From: an uncultured Clostridia bacterium
GTDB taxonomy: Bacteria > Bacillota > Clostridia > TANB77 > CAG-508
Reading direction: 5' to 3'
DNA: 59,272 bases
Assembly (NCBI GenBank): GCA_934154445.1
Contig: CAKPGC010000010.1
Location: 1 to 59,272 of the forward strand
Position numbers and translations under genes: made by a program. The first letter of the stretch is position 1. Every line of letters starts with the position of its first letter. Positions 7,858-15,686 of the stretch are shown one piece after another. The notes below the pieces were generated by a model. The model saw only the letters and a list, made by a program, of their open reading frames with translations, ran no database searches and was not told the origin of the DNA.

Positions 7858-8679
7858 TTATTTTAAATATATATTTGGGTCTACTTGAACACAATCTTTT
7901 AGTATCTCAAAATGAAGATGTGCTTCATCTGCAATTTCAAATGCTGCTGTATTACCCACTGTTCCAAGAGATTGCCCTTTTTCTACCTTTTCGCCTTCAA
8001 CTACAAACTCTGAAGTTAATAAATTTGAATAAACTGTTTGGAAACCATTTGCGTGTTCAATTATAATTGTAAGTCCATACCTAGGATCATTTTTTATTGT
8101 TTTTACTGTTCCAGCTTCTGATGCTTTTACCACAGTAGTCTTATCTGCTTTTATATCAATTCCTGTATGAATTGTCCACTCTTGCAAAGTTTCTGAATAT
8201 ATTAAATTTTCAACTGCAAAGTCTCTAACAATATCACCTTCCACTGGTTTTTCAAAATTCAATTCTACATTATTTTCTTCTACTTTGCTATTATTTTGAA
8301 TTGTTGTATTAGTAGAATTTACTTTACTTGTATTCAGAATATTAGAATTCGTGTTTGTATTAGTTGAATTGATAGTATTAGTTGTGCTATTTGAAATAAC
8401 ATTATTCTCTTTCATATCTTTTTCCGCTTCGTTTACACTCTTTCCAATTTCTGTACTAGCACTTTCTGTGTTTTCTGAAGAATTTGTATTATTTAAAATA
8501 CCAGATATTTGTTCACTTGTTAATGTTCCATCCTTAACTTCATCATTTAGTTTTTTGCTATATATTAAAAGTGCAAATACTATTATTGCTAAAATAGCAA
8601 TTCCAATTCCTGAGTATTTTATAATTTTCATATTTAACTCATCATCCTGATTGTTTTTATTTCTTATATTTCTTCTCAT
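7858..8679 (-). CDS. spoIIQ: SpoIIQ-like M23 (LytM-fold) peptidase
   Basis: The 273-residue membrane protein has an N-terminal cytoplasmic tail, a transmembrane helix (about 23-41), a Ser/Thr/Asn-rich linker (60-137) and an M23 domain (about 145-273). All metal ligands are present: HTGID (H171, D175) and HLHFE (H254, H256), so it should be catalytic, unlike Bacillus SpoIIQ, which lacks a ligand. SpoIIQ is made in the forespore and zips the engulfing membranes by pairing with SpoIIIAH. The call rests on the transmembrane-plus-M23 layout, its place right after spoIID and sigF, and a sigma-F-type promoter. A general M23 endopeptidase is the alternative. Confidence 0.8.
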   Translation of the reverse strand: MRRNIRNKNNQDDELNMKIIKYSGIGIAILAIIVFALLIYSKKLNDEVKDGTLTSEQISGILNNTNSSENTESASTEIGKSVNEAEKDMKENNVISNSTTNTINSTNTNTNSNILNTSKVNSTNTTIQNNSKVEENNVELNFEKPVEGDIVRDFAVENLIYSETLQEWTIHTGIDIKADKTTVVKASEAGTVKTIKNDPRYGLTIIIEHANGFQTVYSNLLTSEFVVEGEKVEKGQSLGTVGNTAAFEIADEAHLHFEILKDCVQVDPNIYLK

Positions 8680-8710
8680 AAAATCCTCCTTAAAAATTTA
8701 TTTATATTAC

Positions 8711-8739
8711 AATTATTTCCGGATTTTAAAGAAATATAC
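8711..8739 (-). promoter_or_regulatory. Candidate sigma-F promoter of the spoIIQ-like gene
   Basis: On the minus strand, GTATA (8735-8739) is followed after 14 bases by GGAAATAATT (8711-8720), which fits the sigma-F -10 pattern GGnnAnAnT at every fixed position. The predicted start is about 25 nt before the ATG, with AAGGAGG between. The spacer is about one base shorter than the Bacillus consensus as I remember it. Confidence 0.6.
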
Positions 8740-8763
8740 ATTTATAACAAATATAAAATTAAA

Positions 8764-9789
8764 TTATAATTCATTCACATACTTAATTTCTACTCCAGTA
8801 TAAAAATGTTTTACAATTTCTTCAGCTGTTTTTCCTTGCTTTGCCATTGCATCTGCTCCTGTTTGACTCATTCCAACACCATGTCCATAACCTTTTACAG
8901 AAAATTTTATGATATTATCTTCTCTTATTATTTCAAAATTTGTGGATTTTAACCCAAGTAATGTTCTTGCTTCAACACCTGAAAGTTCATGATTTCCCAT
9001 TTTAACAGTTTTGACTCTATTACTTTGAGTATATTCTAATATTTTAATATCATCGTTATTCGAAAAATCTATTGATATATCATTATATTTATCTTTCAAT
9101 TTACTTATTAATTCTTCTTGTGTATAAACAACTTCCGATAAATATTGTGTATAAGAATCTTCACCTGATGTTTCTACACTTTGTAAATATGGGTAACCAG
9201 TTCCTCCCCATACATTTACTGGAATTTCCGTAATTCCACCACTATTTGAATGAAAAAAGGCATTTATAGGTTTATTGTCATAAGTTATAATTTGTCCTTT
9301 TGTGCCATTTACGCAATCACATATTTTTTGCCAATTACTTTCTCTTTCACTTTGTTCCCATCTCTCAAGTCTATTTTCTTTAGATATCCATGCTTGGCAA
9401 CATGTAGAATCATCACATATATCTGCATTTTCATGTTTTTTATTTAATATCTTGTACACAGTATATGTTCTGGCAACTATTGCTTGTGCTTTTAACGCCT
9501 CTTTTTCATAACTTGCCGGCATTTCAGCAGATATAACATTACATAAATAGTCATCTAAGTTTACTTGTTCTATTTCATTTGTTTTTTTATGTAGTAATGT
9601 GATTGTTCCATATTTACTATATTCATATTTCTGTTCTTCTTTTTCATTAGTTTTGTTTTCTATATTTGTAGGTATTTCTGTATTTGTATCTGTCTGTGAT
9701 ACTGTAGAAATAGTTCTCCTTGTCAATATTGCAGGTATAACAAAACAAATTATAATAAAAGATAATACATAAATTAAGGTTTTTTTCAA
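8764..9789 (-). CDS. spoIID: Stage II sporulation protein D (lytic transglycosylase)
   Basis: SpoIID cleaves peptidoglycan glycan strands during engulfment, in complex with SpoIIM and SpoIIP. The 341-residue protein has an N-terminal membrane anchor (about 5-22) and the SpoIID domain from about residue 60: VISAEMPASYEKEALKAQA with the catalytic Glu at 89, then ARTYTVYK, FHSNSGGITE, ARTLLGLKS and the C-terminal GYGHGVGMSQ. Length is normal. It begins 13 bases after sigF, so readthrough from the spoIIA transcript is likely. In Bacillus spoIID is a separate sigma-E gene, so this linkage is notable. Confidence 0.95.
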   Translation of the reverse strand: MKKTLIYVLSFIIICFVIPAILTRRTISTVSQTDTNTEIPTNIENKTNEKEEQKYEYSKYGTITLLHKKTNEIEQVNLDDYLCNVISAEMPASYEKEALKAQAIVARTYTVYKILNKKHENADICDDSTCCQAWISKENRLERWEQSERESNWQKICDCVNGTKGQIITYDNKPINAFFHSNSGGITEIPVNVWGGTGYPYLQSVETSGEDSYTQYLSEVVYTQEELISKLKDKYNDISIDFSNNDDIKILEYTQSNRVKTVKMGNHELSGVEARTLLGLKSTNFEIIREDNIIKFSVKGYGHGVGMSQTGADAMAKQGKTAEEIVKHFYTGVEIKYVNEL

Positions 9790-9802
9790 TATTTTTTCCT
9801 CC

Positions 9803-10477
9803 TCATGCTATTGTTAACTTTGTCTTCATATTATTCAATATTTTCCTTTCTATTCTAGACACCTGAACTTGACTTATTCCAAGTATTTTAGCGACTTCCG
9901 TTTGAGTTTTTTCTTTAAAGAATCTAAGCAAAATTATCTCTTTATCTCTATCTTCTAATTCATTTATTAATTGTTTAACAACCATTTTATTTGTAATAAT
10001 TTCCTCTTCATTTTTTCCAGTTGATAATTTATCAAATATAGTTAATTTTTTTCCATCCTTGTTTTCAGAACAAGACGACTCCTCTATTGATTCTATTGCA
10101 TTTGTTGATTCAATTGCAATTATTACATCTTCTTTTTCAACTTTTAGTTCTTTACATATTTCCTCAATTGAAATTTCTCTTCCATACTTTATTAAATAGT
10201 GTTTTCTTAATTCATTTATTTTTATGTTTAATTCTTTTATACTTCTACTAACCTTAATTGGTCCATCATCTCTTATAAATCTTTTTATCTCTCCTAATAT
10301 GTATGGTACAGCATAAGTTGACAATTTCACTTCAAAATTTATATCAAATCTTTTTATTGATTTTATAAATCCCATGCATCCTATTTGATATAAATCTTCA
10401 ACTTCATATCCTCTGTTCATAAATCTTTTTACTATACTCCAAATAAGTCCATTATTTTCTCTAATAAGTCTGTCCAT
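9803..10477 (-). CDS. sigF: RNA polymerase sigma-F factor
   Basis: Sigma-F directs the first forespore-specific transcription. The 224-residue protein contains region 2 (GLIWSIVKRF, EDLYQIGCMGFIKSIKRFD, KLSTYAVPYILGEIKRFIRD), region 3, and region 4 with ILLRFFKEKTQTEVAKILGI followed by QVQVSRIE, the helix-turn-helix that reads the -35 box. Order spoIIAA-spoIIAB-sigF on one strand identifies it as sigma-F rather than sigma-G or sigma-B. The start follows GGAGA at about 10 bases. It is 75 bases from spoIIAB and 13 from spoIID. Confidence 0.95.
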   Translation of the reverse strand: MDRLIRENNGLIWSIVKRFMNRGYEVEDLYQIGCMGFIKSIKRFDINFEVKLSTYAVPYILGEIKRFIRDDGPIKVSRSIKELNIKINELRKHYLIKYGREISIEEICKELKVEKEDVIIAIESTNAIESIEESSCSENKDGKKLTIFDKLSTGKNEEEIITNKMVVKQLINELEDRDKEIILLRFFKEKTQTEVAKILGISQVQVSRIERKILNNMKTKLTIA

Positions 10478-10552
10478 TTCAAACTTATCTCCGCTGTTGT
10501 GCCTTTTTTATTGAATTTATATAGTTTTCATACATTTGTACACTACTCCTAC

Positions 10553-11029
10553 TTATTCTTTTGTTAAACTATCTAAGATTTCCTCTTCATGTTCTTCCTG
10601 TTTTTTTATTGTTTTTACAAGAGTTACTTTAGTTCCAAGTCCAACTATTGACTCCACTTTCATACTATCCATAAAACTCTCCATTATTGTAAAACCCATT
10701 CCAGATCTTTCTAAATTAGGTTTAGTTGTATATAGTGGCTCTTTTGCAATATCAACATTTTCTATTCCCTTACCATTATCAGATATTTGAATTATTATTT
10801 GATTTTCTATTAACTGTGCTTTTATTTTTATAATTCCTTGTTTATTTTCATACGCATGTATTATGCAATTTGTAACAGCTTCTGATACAGCTGTTTTTAT
10901 GTCTGCTAATTCTTCTATCGTTGGGTCTAATTGAGATGCAAATGCCGCAACTGTTATTCTTGCAAATGCCTCATTACTTCCTTTACTTACAAATTCTAAT
11001 TTCATTTCGTTTTCAATTTGTTCTTTCAT
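10553..11029 (-). CDS. spoIIAB: Anti-sigma-F factor / serine kinase
   Basis: SpoIIAB binds and holds sigma-F, and phosphorylates SpoIIAA. The 158-residue protein has the GHKL ATPase boxes: N box EAVTNCIIHAYE (about 49-60), G1 ISDNGKGI (about 81-88) and G2 SGMGFTIM (about 107-114). A C-terminal acidic tail (KKQEEHEEEILDSLTKE) is slightly longer than in Bacillus. It starts 11 bases after spoIIAA behind GGAGG, which implies translational linkage and near-equal stoichiometry, important for the partner switch. Confidence 0.96.
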   Translation of the reverse strand: MKEQIENEMKLEFVSKGSNEAFARITVAAFASQLDPTIEELADIKTAVSEAVTNCIIHAYENKQGIIKIKAQLIENQIIIQISDNGKGIENVDIAKEPLYTTKPNLERSGMGFTIMESFMDSMKVESIVGLGTKVTLVKTIKKQEEHEEEILDSLTKE

Positions 11030-11040
11030 AGCTTCTCCTC

Positions 11041-11352
11041 CTAAATTTCAGTAACAGGTATTAATTTTAATATCCCGCTCATTTCAAATATTTTTTTTAC
11101 ATTTTGTGTTAAGTTTGCTACTTCTAATTTTCCACCAAGCATATTTGTAAATTTATATCTTCCAATTATTAGACCTATTCCACTGCTGTCCATGAAAGTA
11201 ACACTATTAAAATCAAATATAACTTTTCTAGGCATATATCTTTCAATTTCATAATCTGCTTTCCTCCTTATCTTTTGTACATTACAATCATCAATTTCAT
11301 CTGTAATTTTAAAAACTAATAGTTTGTCCTTTTCATAAAATTTTGATTCCAT
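11041..11352 (-). CDS. spoIIAA: Anti-anti-sigma factor SpoIIAA
   Basis: The 103-residue STAS-domain protein releases sigma-F by taking SpoIIAB, and is switched off by phosphorylation at a serine in the conserved DSSGIGL motif (residues 55-61, visible). Upstream in-frame codons exist, but GGAGG lies seven bases before the ATG at 11350-11352, giving MESKFYEKDK as the start. It heads the spoIIAA-spoIIAB-sigF cluster, with a candidate promoter 35-60 bases upstream. The phosphatase SpoIIE is not in the window. Confidence 0.95.
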   Translation of the reverse strand: MESKFYEKDKLLVFKITDEIDDCNVQKIRRKADYEIERYMPRKVIFDFNSVTFMDSSGIGLIIGRYKFTNMLGGKLEVANLTQNVKKIFEMSGILKLIPVTEI

Positions 11353-11386
11353 TTTTTGTCCTCCGTTCTTTATAGTTTTCTTATGT

Positions 11387-11415
11387 ATTATAATTCTTTT
11401 TCCAATATTTTCCAA
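11387..11415 (-). promoter_or_regulatory. Candidate promoter of the spoIIA operon
   Basis: TTGGAA (11410-11415), a 17-base spacer and TATAAT (11387-11392) lie on the minus strand, a sigma-A-like arrangement. Bacillus uses sigma-H for spoIIA. GGAAA and GAAT elements overlap here, but the spacing I count is too short for a good sigma-H site. Confidence 0.45.
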
Positions 11416-11460
11416 TAGCAAAAAAATAGAAGTTTTGTCGATTTTATAGAAATTTTCGAC

Positions 11461-11494
11461 AAAAAAAAGAACCTCAAATAATTGAAGTTCTTTA
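11461..11494 (-). terminator. Intrinsic terminator of the repeat-protein gene
   Basis: AAAGAAC.TCAA pairs with TTGA.GTTCTTT. On the minus strand a run of eight or nine T residues follows directly. It insulates the spoIIA promoter from the gene upstream. Confidence 0.85.
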
Positions 11495-11502
11495 TGAGAG
11501 TT

Positions 11503-11991
11503 TTAATATGCTAATACTGGTGGAATAATTTCTTTTCCAGTTTTATCAACAAAACCTTCTTTGTAATTAAGTCTTACTCGTGCATAACCGTTTTCAAAAT
11601 TAAACACTTTATCGTATTTGATGGGTACTATTTCTTTTCCCGTTTCATTAATGACACCTTCTTTTCCATCCAATCCTACTCGTGCATAACCATTTTCAAA
11701 ATCGTACACTTTATCGTATATAATTGGTACTATTTCTTTTCCTGTCTCATCAATAAAACCTTCTTTTCCATCCAATCCTACTCGTGCATAACCATCTTTA
11801 AAATTAAACACCTTATCGTATTTGATTGGTACTATTTCTTTTCCTGTTTCATTAATGAAACCTTCTTTCCCATCCAATATTACCCGTGCAAAACCATTCT
11901 TAAATTCACACACCATATTGTAGTTTAGTATAGTCTCCTTTCCGTCTTCTGTGCATAAAATATACCGTTTTACTTCTTTGAGTCTTGACAT
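11503..11991 (-). CDS. WG-repeat-family protein with four 34-residue repeats
   Basis: The 162-residue protein consists of a short N-terminal segment and four tandem 34-residue units from about residue 33. Each reads roughly GYARVxLDGKEGFIxETGKE followed by IVPIKYDKVxxFxx. This is the WG (KWG) beta-repeat pattern, except that the usual Trp-Gly of the name is Glu-Gly (KEGF) in every unit. Such repeats form short beta-hairpins and usually lie in proteins of unknown function, often surface or scaffold proteins. No signal peptide or membrane segment is seen. AAGGAG precedes the ATG. Its own terminator follows. Function unknown. Confidence 0.75.
   Translation of the reverse strand: MSRLKEVKRYILCTEDGKETILNYNMVCEFKNGFARVILDGKEGFINETGKEIVPIKYDKVFNFKDGYARVGLDGKEGFIDETGKEIVPIIYDKVYDFENGYARVGLDGKEGVINETGKEIVPIKYDKVFNFENGYARVRLNYKEGFVDKTGKEIIPPVLAY
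11506..11895 (-). repeat. Four tandem 102-bp coding repeats
   Basis: Units start at about 11895, 11793, 11691 and 11589 on the minus strand, each 102 bp (34 codons), the last shortened at the gene end. DNA identity between the inner units is very high, for example repeated blocks of CCATCCAATCCTACTCGTGC on the plus strand. This points to recent duplication or gene conversion. Confidence 0.85.
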
Positions 11992-12057
11992 AATAATCTC
12001 TCCTTTGAATATAATTTTTACAAAGTTTATTATACTCTCCTTTTGTCTTTATGTCAA

Positions 12058-12555
12058 TTATAAGTCATCTGAAGAATTTTCACTATTCTCATTAGAATTT
12101 CTTTTTTGCATTTCTTTCAGAATTTTTTCAGTCTCTTCCTTTTTGTTATTTACTATTCTATTCATCATATTATTGGTTCTTTCAATTAAATCCGGTACAT
12201 AATCTAGTAATTTATCAATACTTGAAGAGTGATTTACTGGCATTAGTTTAACATTATTAGATTGTATAACCAAAAAAGCAACTGGATTTATAGTCACTCC
12301 TGCTCCAGAACCACCTCCAAATGGCAATCTGTATTGAATCTGTTCATCTTTGTCCACTTTTTTGTATTCGTCAATTGTTTCACCTTTAAATTCACTTCCT
12401 CCAGCTGCAAATCCAAATGATACTTTTGATATTGGTATAATAACAATATTATTTGCTGTTTTTATAGGTTCTCCTATTATAGTATTTACATCTATCATAT
12501 CTTGGATACTATTCATAGCCGTAGTCATAAGCCCTTCTATTGGATGTTCGCTCAT
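12058..12555 (-). CDS. ytfJ: GerW-family sporulation protein YtfJ
   Basis: The 165-residue protein begins MSEHPIEGLMTTAMNSIQDM and contains the GerW/YtfJ core: VNTIIGEPI, IIPISKVSFGFAAGGSEF, FGGGSGAGVTINPVAFLVI. The C-terminus is a polar tail rich in Asn and Ser. In Bacillus YtfJ is a sigma-F-controlled spore protein affecting germination. A GTG three codons upstream is possible, but AGGTG is placed best for the ATG at 12553-12555. The start lies inside the end of the DUF2953 gene (47-base overlap), which indicates translational coupling. Confidence 0.92.
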   Translation of the reverse strand: MSEHPIEGLMTTAMNSIQDMIDVNTIIGEPIKTANNIVIIPISKVSFGFAAGGSEFKGETIDEYKKVDKDEQIQYRLPFGGGSGAGVTINPVAFLVIQSNNVKLMPVNHSSSIDKLLDYVPDLIERTNNMMNRIVNNKKEETEKILKEMQKRNSNENSENSSDDL

Positions 12556-13123
12556 TTTTATCACCTTTCCTTTTCTTATTTATGATACATATTGTATTTA
12601 TAATATGTATCATTTTTATTTGAAATATACCTGAAAATTCTACATTTATTAAATTTTGATTAATATATATAGGTTGTATAGAAAATACTTGCTTATCATT
12701 GTATTTTTTTATTTTTTTGCTTAGAAATATTGCTATAAATGTACTAATAACTGGTATTATGAATGCCGTAATTGCTGCATCCTCTGTTCCTAATAGAATA
12801 TTTAATCTCATTTCTTTTATTTCTATTTTGATACTTTTTATTTCTTTTATATTTATATTATTTTTATTTTTCATAATTTTCATTTTTTGCTTGTTTATAG
12901 ACTTTTTAATTTTTTCATTTGTTAATACTTTTTTAACCTTCTCATTTGTTATTTTAAATTTAAAAATAGGTATAAAGTTAAATATATATATAATTATTTC
13001 AACTTTATACTTGTCATTTAATTTTTCCTTATTTTGTGAATTAAATTCGAAATCTTCAAACTTAAATTTTATTCTTATTGTTATTATCATTAGTATTATT
13101 AAAAATACAAAAAGAAAAACCAA
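12509..13123 (-). CDS. DUF2953 domain protein (YtfI-like)
   Basis: This 204-residue protein has an N-terminal transmembrane segment (about 2-18), a basic middle with lysine/asparagine-rich segments, and a second hydrophobic stretch (about 119-137, AAITAFIIPVISTFIAIFL). The pairing with ytfJ immediately downstream is typical of DUF2953 proteins (ytfI-ytfJ in Bacillus). The start is a TTG with AAGGTG five bases upstream. The last 47 bases overlap ytfJ. The function of the family is unknown; a role in sporulation is inferred only from the neighbour. Divergence is high, so the domain call leans on context. Confidence 0.7.
   Translation of the reverse strand: MVFLFVFLIILMIITIRIKFKFEDFEFNSQNKEKLNDKYKVEIIIYIFNFIPIFKFKITNEKVKKVLTNEKIKKSINKQKMKIMKNKNNINIKEIKSIKIEIKEMRLNILLGTEDAAITAFIIPVISTFIAIFLSKKIKKYNDKQVFSIQPIYINQNLINVEFSGIFQIKMIHIINTICIINKKRKGDKNERTSNRRAYDYGYE
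12582..12613. repeat. Perfect 11-bp inverted repeat inside the end of the DUF2953 gene
   Basis: ATGATACATAT (12582-12592) and ATATGTATCAT (12603-12613) are exact reverse complements around a 10-base loop, 27 bases upstream of the ytfJ start. It could fold in the coupled mRNA or be an operator. Coding constraint (MIHII...ICII) does not require symmetry. Confidence 0.6.
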
Positions 13124-13187
13124 TATATCACCTTCTTTTTTAGTAATATTATTAGTTTTTCCTCTTTTTTACTATTTAAACTTTATA

Positions 13188-13934
13188 CTATTTTTTCTTT
13201 TCCTCAACTACTATATCTCCAAATACTTCCTCTTGGCTAGTTTCAACTTTGTTTCTTCTTGACATTTCAAGAAGCCCACTAAAAGCAGTTACTACTTCTT
13301 GTTTTTCTTTTTTATTAATTGAAAACAATTTATTAAAAATAAATTTCTTTTGCTTTGTCAAAACCTTATACATTTCCCTTACTTTTTCAGCAACAGTATA
13401 TTTATCAACTAATGCTATCTTTTCAATATTTTTTGCATTTTGATTTATTTTTACGCTATTTCTTTCTACTAGCAATCTGTATATTTCTGGTATTTTTTCA
13501 GGTTCATAGTCCTTTTCTAATTTTTGTTTTGGAAGTTCTATTTCTTCTTGTTTTTTATAAAATCTATTTGCGAATATAGCATAATTTTCTTTAAATACTT
13601 TGCTTATCTCTTTAAATTTCTTATATTCTATTATTCTTCTTATTAACTCTTCTTCAGTTATTTCCTCTTCTTCCTCTTCTTGTTTTGGTAACAACTTTTT
13701 AGATTTTAAATATAATAATGTTGAAGCCATAACAACAAATTCACTTGCTATTTCTAGATTCATTTCTTCCATTGTATTCAAGAATTCTATGTATTGATCT
13801 GTAATACCACTTAAATTAACGTCATATATATTCATTTTGTTTTTATCTATTAAATAACACAATAAGTCCAATGGTCCTTCAAAATTATCTATTTTAATTG
13901 AATATTTTTTTGTTTCTAGTGTTAATATTGACAT
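13188..13934 (-). CDS. scpA: Segregation and condensation protein A
   Basis: ScpA is the kleisin that bridges SMC heads with ScpB in chromosome condensation. The 248-residue protein shows the family start IKIDNFEGPLDLLCYLID (about 13-30), then LEIASEFVVMASTLLYLKSK and an acidic linker (QEEEEEEITEEEL). A C-terminal winged-helix-like part ends in VVTAFSGLLEMSRRNKV. Length is typical. Its usual partner gene scpB does not follow: 64 bases downstream comes DUF2953. GAGGAG precedes the ATG. It is 12 bases from recX, so probably transcribed with it. Confidence 0.93.
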   Translation of the reverse strand: MSILTLETKKYSIKIDNFEGPLDLLCYLIDKNKMNIYDVNLSGITDQYIEFLNTMEEMNLEIASEFVVMASTLLYLKSKKLLPKQEEEEEEITEEELIRRIIEYKKFKEISKVFKENYAIFANRFYKKQEEIELPKQKLEKDYEPEKIPEIYRLLVERNSVKINQNAKNIEKIALVDKYTVAEKVREMYKVLTKQKKFIFNKLFSINKKEKQEVVTAFSGLLEMSRRNKVETSQEEVFGDIVVEEKKK

Positions 13935-13946
13935 TTTTTCTCCTCG

Positions 13947-14390
13947 TTATTCTTCTATGGCCTTATTTATATTTTCTAGTTTGTATCCTTTTTTTAATAA
14001 ATATTGTTTTATTTCATCTTGGTCCATTGAAGTAGATTTTTTGTATATTATATTTGAAGCTGATTTTATTTCATATTCTTCTAACTCTTCTTTGTTATCA
14101 TAAATATAATCTTCAATATCATTTTTATTCAAGCCTTTTGATAAGAGTTTGTATTTTAGTTCCTTTATTGATAAATTTTTTAATATAATAAAGTTATTTA
14201 CTGTTTTTATGATATATTCCTTATCATTTATATATTTAGCTTGTTTTAGATATTCTATTATATCTTCCAATAAGTTTTCATCCATTGTTCCAGAAAACTT
14301 CGTTCTTATTTCATTTTCACTTCTCTTTTTGTATAATATATATTTCAATACTTTTGTTTTTTCTTTATCAAATTCTTCTATTGTATACAT
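13947..14390 (-). CDS. recX: Regulatory protein RecX
   Basis: RecX modulates RecA filaments. The 147-residue protein is built from three-helix repeats as in the RecX family: LKYILYKKRSENEIRTKF, then IIEYLKQAKYINDKEY and LSIKELKYKLLSKGL, closing with IKQYLLKKGY. Length is at the short end for Firmicutes. It lies directly downstream of recA on the same strand, though a hairpin separates them, so recX is either reached by readthrough or has its own promoter. AGGAAG precedes the ATG. Confidence 0.85.
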   Translation of the reverse strand: MYTIEEFDKEKTKVLKYILYKKRSENEIRTKFSGTMDENLLEDIIEYLKQAKYINDKEYIIKTVNNFIILKNLSIKELKYKLLSKGLNKNDIEDYIYDNKEELEEYEIKSASNIIYKKSTSMDQDEIKQYLLKKGYKLENINKAIEE

Positions 14391-14426
14391 TTATTTCTTC
14401 CTATCTTTTATATAATTATTTATAAC

Positions 14427-14478
14427 AAAAAACATAGATAAATTATGCTTGTATTCTAACATAATCCTCTATGTTTTT
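14427..14478 (-). terminator. recA-recX intergenic terminator or attenuator
   Basis: ACATAGA pairs with TCTATGT and an inner ATTATG with CATAAT. The second arm on the minus strand ends in a T run (TGTTTTTTG). Its position between recA and recX would make recX expression a fraction of recA. Confidence 0.7.
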
Positions 14479-14509
14479 CAAGTAATTTTTTATTATTCAC
14501 CCAAAACTA

Positions 14510-15571
14510 TTATTCTTCGTCTTCAAATTCTCCATCTTCATCAACTTCAGGTAATTCTTCTCCTAAGCTTTCTTGAAATGCTTTAGCAAAATTTGCTCTT
14601 ACTTTTTTCTCAACATCTTCTAATATGCTTGGATTATCTTGTAGATATTTTTTAACATTTTCTCTACCTTGTCCAATTCTTTCTCCGTTATAACTAAACC
14701 AAGATCCACTTTTTTCTATTATATCCATATTAACAGCCATGTCTAAAATATTTCCTGCTTTAGAAATTCCTTCACCATATACAATATCAAATTCTGCTTC
14801 TCTAAATGGTGGTGCAACTTTATTTTTAATAACCTTTACTCTTACTCTATTTCCTTTAACCTCTCCATCTTGTTTAATATTTTCTATTTTTCTGATGTCT
14901 AATCTTACTGATGCATAGAATTTTAATGCTCTACCACCTGTTGTTGTTTCTGGATTTCCAAACATTACTCCTATTTTTTCTCTTAATTGATTTATGAATA
15001 TTAACACTGTTTTCGTTTTATTTATTGCTCCAGCAAGTTTTCTTAATGCTTGTGACATTAATCTTGCTTGAAGTCCCATGTGTGAATCTCCCATGTCTCC
15101 ATCAATTTCTGCTTTTGGGACTAATGCTGCAACAGAGTCTACTACTATTACATCTAACGCTCCACTTCTTATTAAACTTTCTGTTATTTCAAGAGCTTGT
15201 TCTCCTGTATCTGGTTGTGATACTATTAAATTATCTATATCTACTCCCAATTTTTTTGCATATACTGGGTCTAGTGCATGTTCTGCATCTATGAAAGCTG
15301 CTTCTCCACCCATTTTTTGTGCTTCTGCAACTACATGTAGTGCAAGTGTTGTCTTACCAGATGACTCTGGACCAAATACTTCTATAATTCTTCCTCTAGG
15401 AACACCTCCTATACCTAAAGCCATATCTAAGCTTAATGCTCCTGTTGGAATTGCTTCTATTTCCATTGCTTTAAATTCTCCAAGTTTCATTACTGATCCT
15501 TTTCCAAATTGTTTTTCTATTTGACTCATTGCAGCCTCTAATGCTTTTTTCTTTTCTATATTTTCTGCCAT
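14510..15571 (-). CDS. recA: Recombinase RecA
   Basis: RecA forms the ATP-dependent strand-exchange filament and triggers LexA cleavage. The 353-residue protein has Walker A GPESSGKT (67-74), the QPDTGEQALEI and VVDSVAALVPKAEIDGDMGD segments (Walker B and L1), the L2 segment FINQLREKIGVMFGNPETTT, and an acidic C-terminal tail. Length is standard. AAGGAGG precedes the ATG. It has a near-perfect promoter with SOS-box-like sequences. Confidence 0.98.
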   Translation of the reverse strand: MAENIEKKKALEAAMSQIEKQFGKGSVMKLGEFKAMEIEAIPTGALSLDMALGIGGVPRGRIIEVFGPESSGKTTLALHVVAEAQKMGGEAAFIDAEHALDPVYAKKLGVDIDNLIVSQPDTGEQALEITESLIRSGALDVIVVDSVAALVPKAEIDGDMGDSHMGLQARLMSQALRKLAGAINKTKTVLIFINQLREKIGVMFGNPETTTGGRALKFYASVRLDIRKIENIKQDGEVKGNRVRVKVIKNKVAPPFREAEFDIVYGEGISKAGNILDMAVNMDIIEKSGSWFSYNGERIGQGRENVKKYLQDNPSILEDVEKKVRANFAKAFQESLGEELPEVDEDGEFEDEE

Positions 15572-15592
15572 TGTTTTTCCTCCTTAATTATT

Positions 15593-15643
15593 GAACTTTT
15601 GTTTGATAAATACTTTATATCATTAAACATTTGTTTTTGTCAA
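15593..15643 (-). promoter_or_regulatory. recA promoter with two SOS-box-like palindromes
   Basis: TTGACA (15638-15643), an 18-base spacer and TATAAA (15614-15619) form a strong minus-strand promoter. AAACATTTGTTT lies in the spacer (15625-15636) and GAACTTTTGTTT near the transcription start (15593-15604). Both resemble the Firmicutes LexA box (GAACnnnnGTTC) with one or two mismatches. LexA control is inferred. Confidence 0.6.
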
Positions 15644-15686
15644 TACTTTTTTTTATTTTTTATAATTTTATTTAATTTTAAAAAAA

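Noticed and set aside
11387..11430. Sigma-H promoter for spoIIA
   Set aside because: GGAAA and GAAT elements exist, but the spacer I count is nine bases instead of 11-12; a sigma-A-like reading fits better.
11506..11895. CRISPR-like periodic repeats
   Set aside because: The 102-bp units are entirely coding, without spacers, and translate into one repeat protein.
12699..13262. 187-codon plus-strand hydrophobic frame
   Set aside because: Antisense to the DUF2953 gene and the end of scpA; the runs of Phe, Ile and Leu are the antisense of Lys/Asn/Glu codons.
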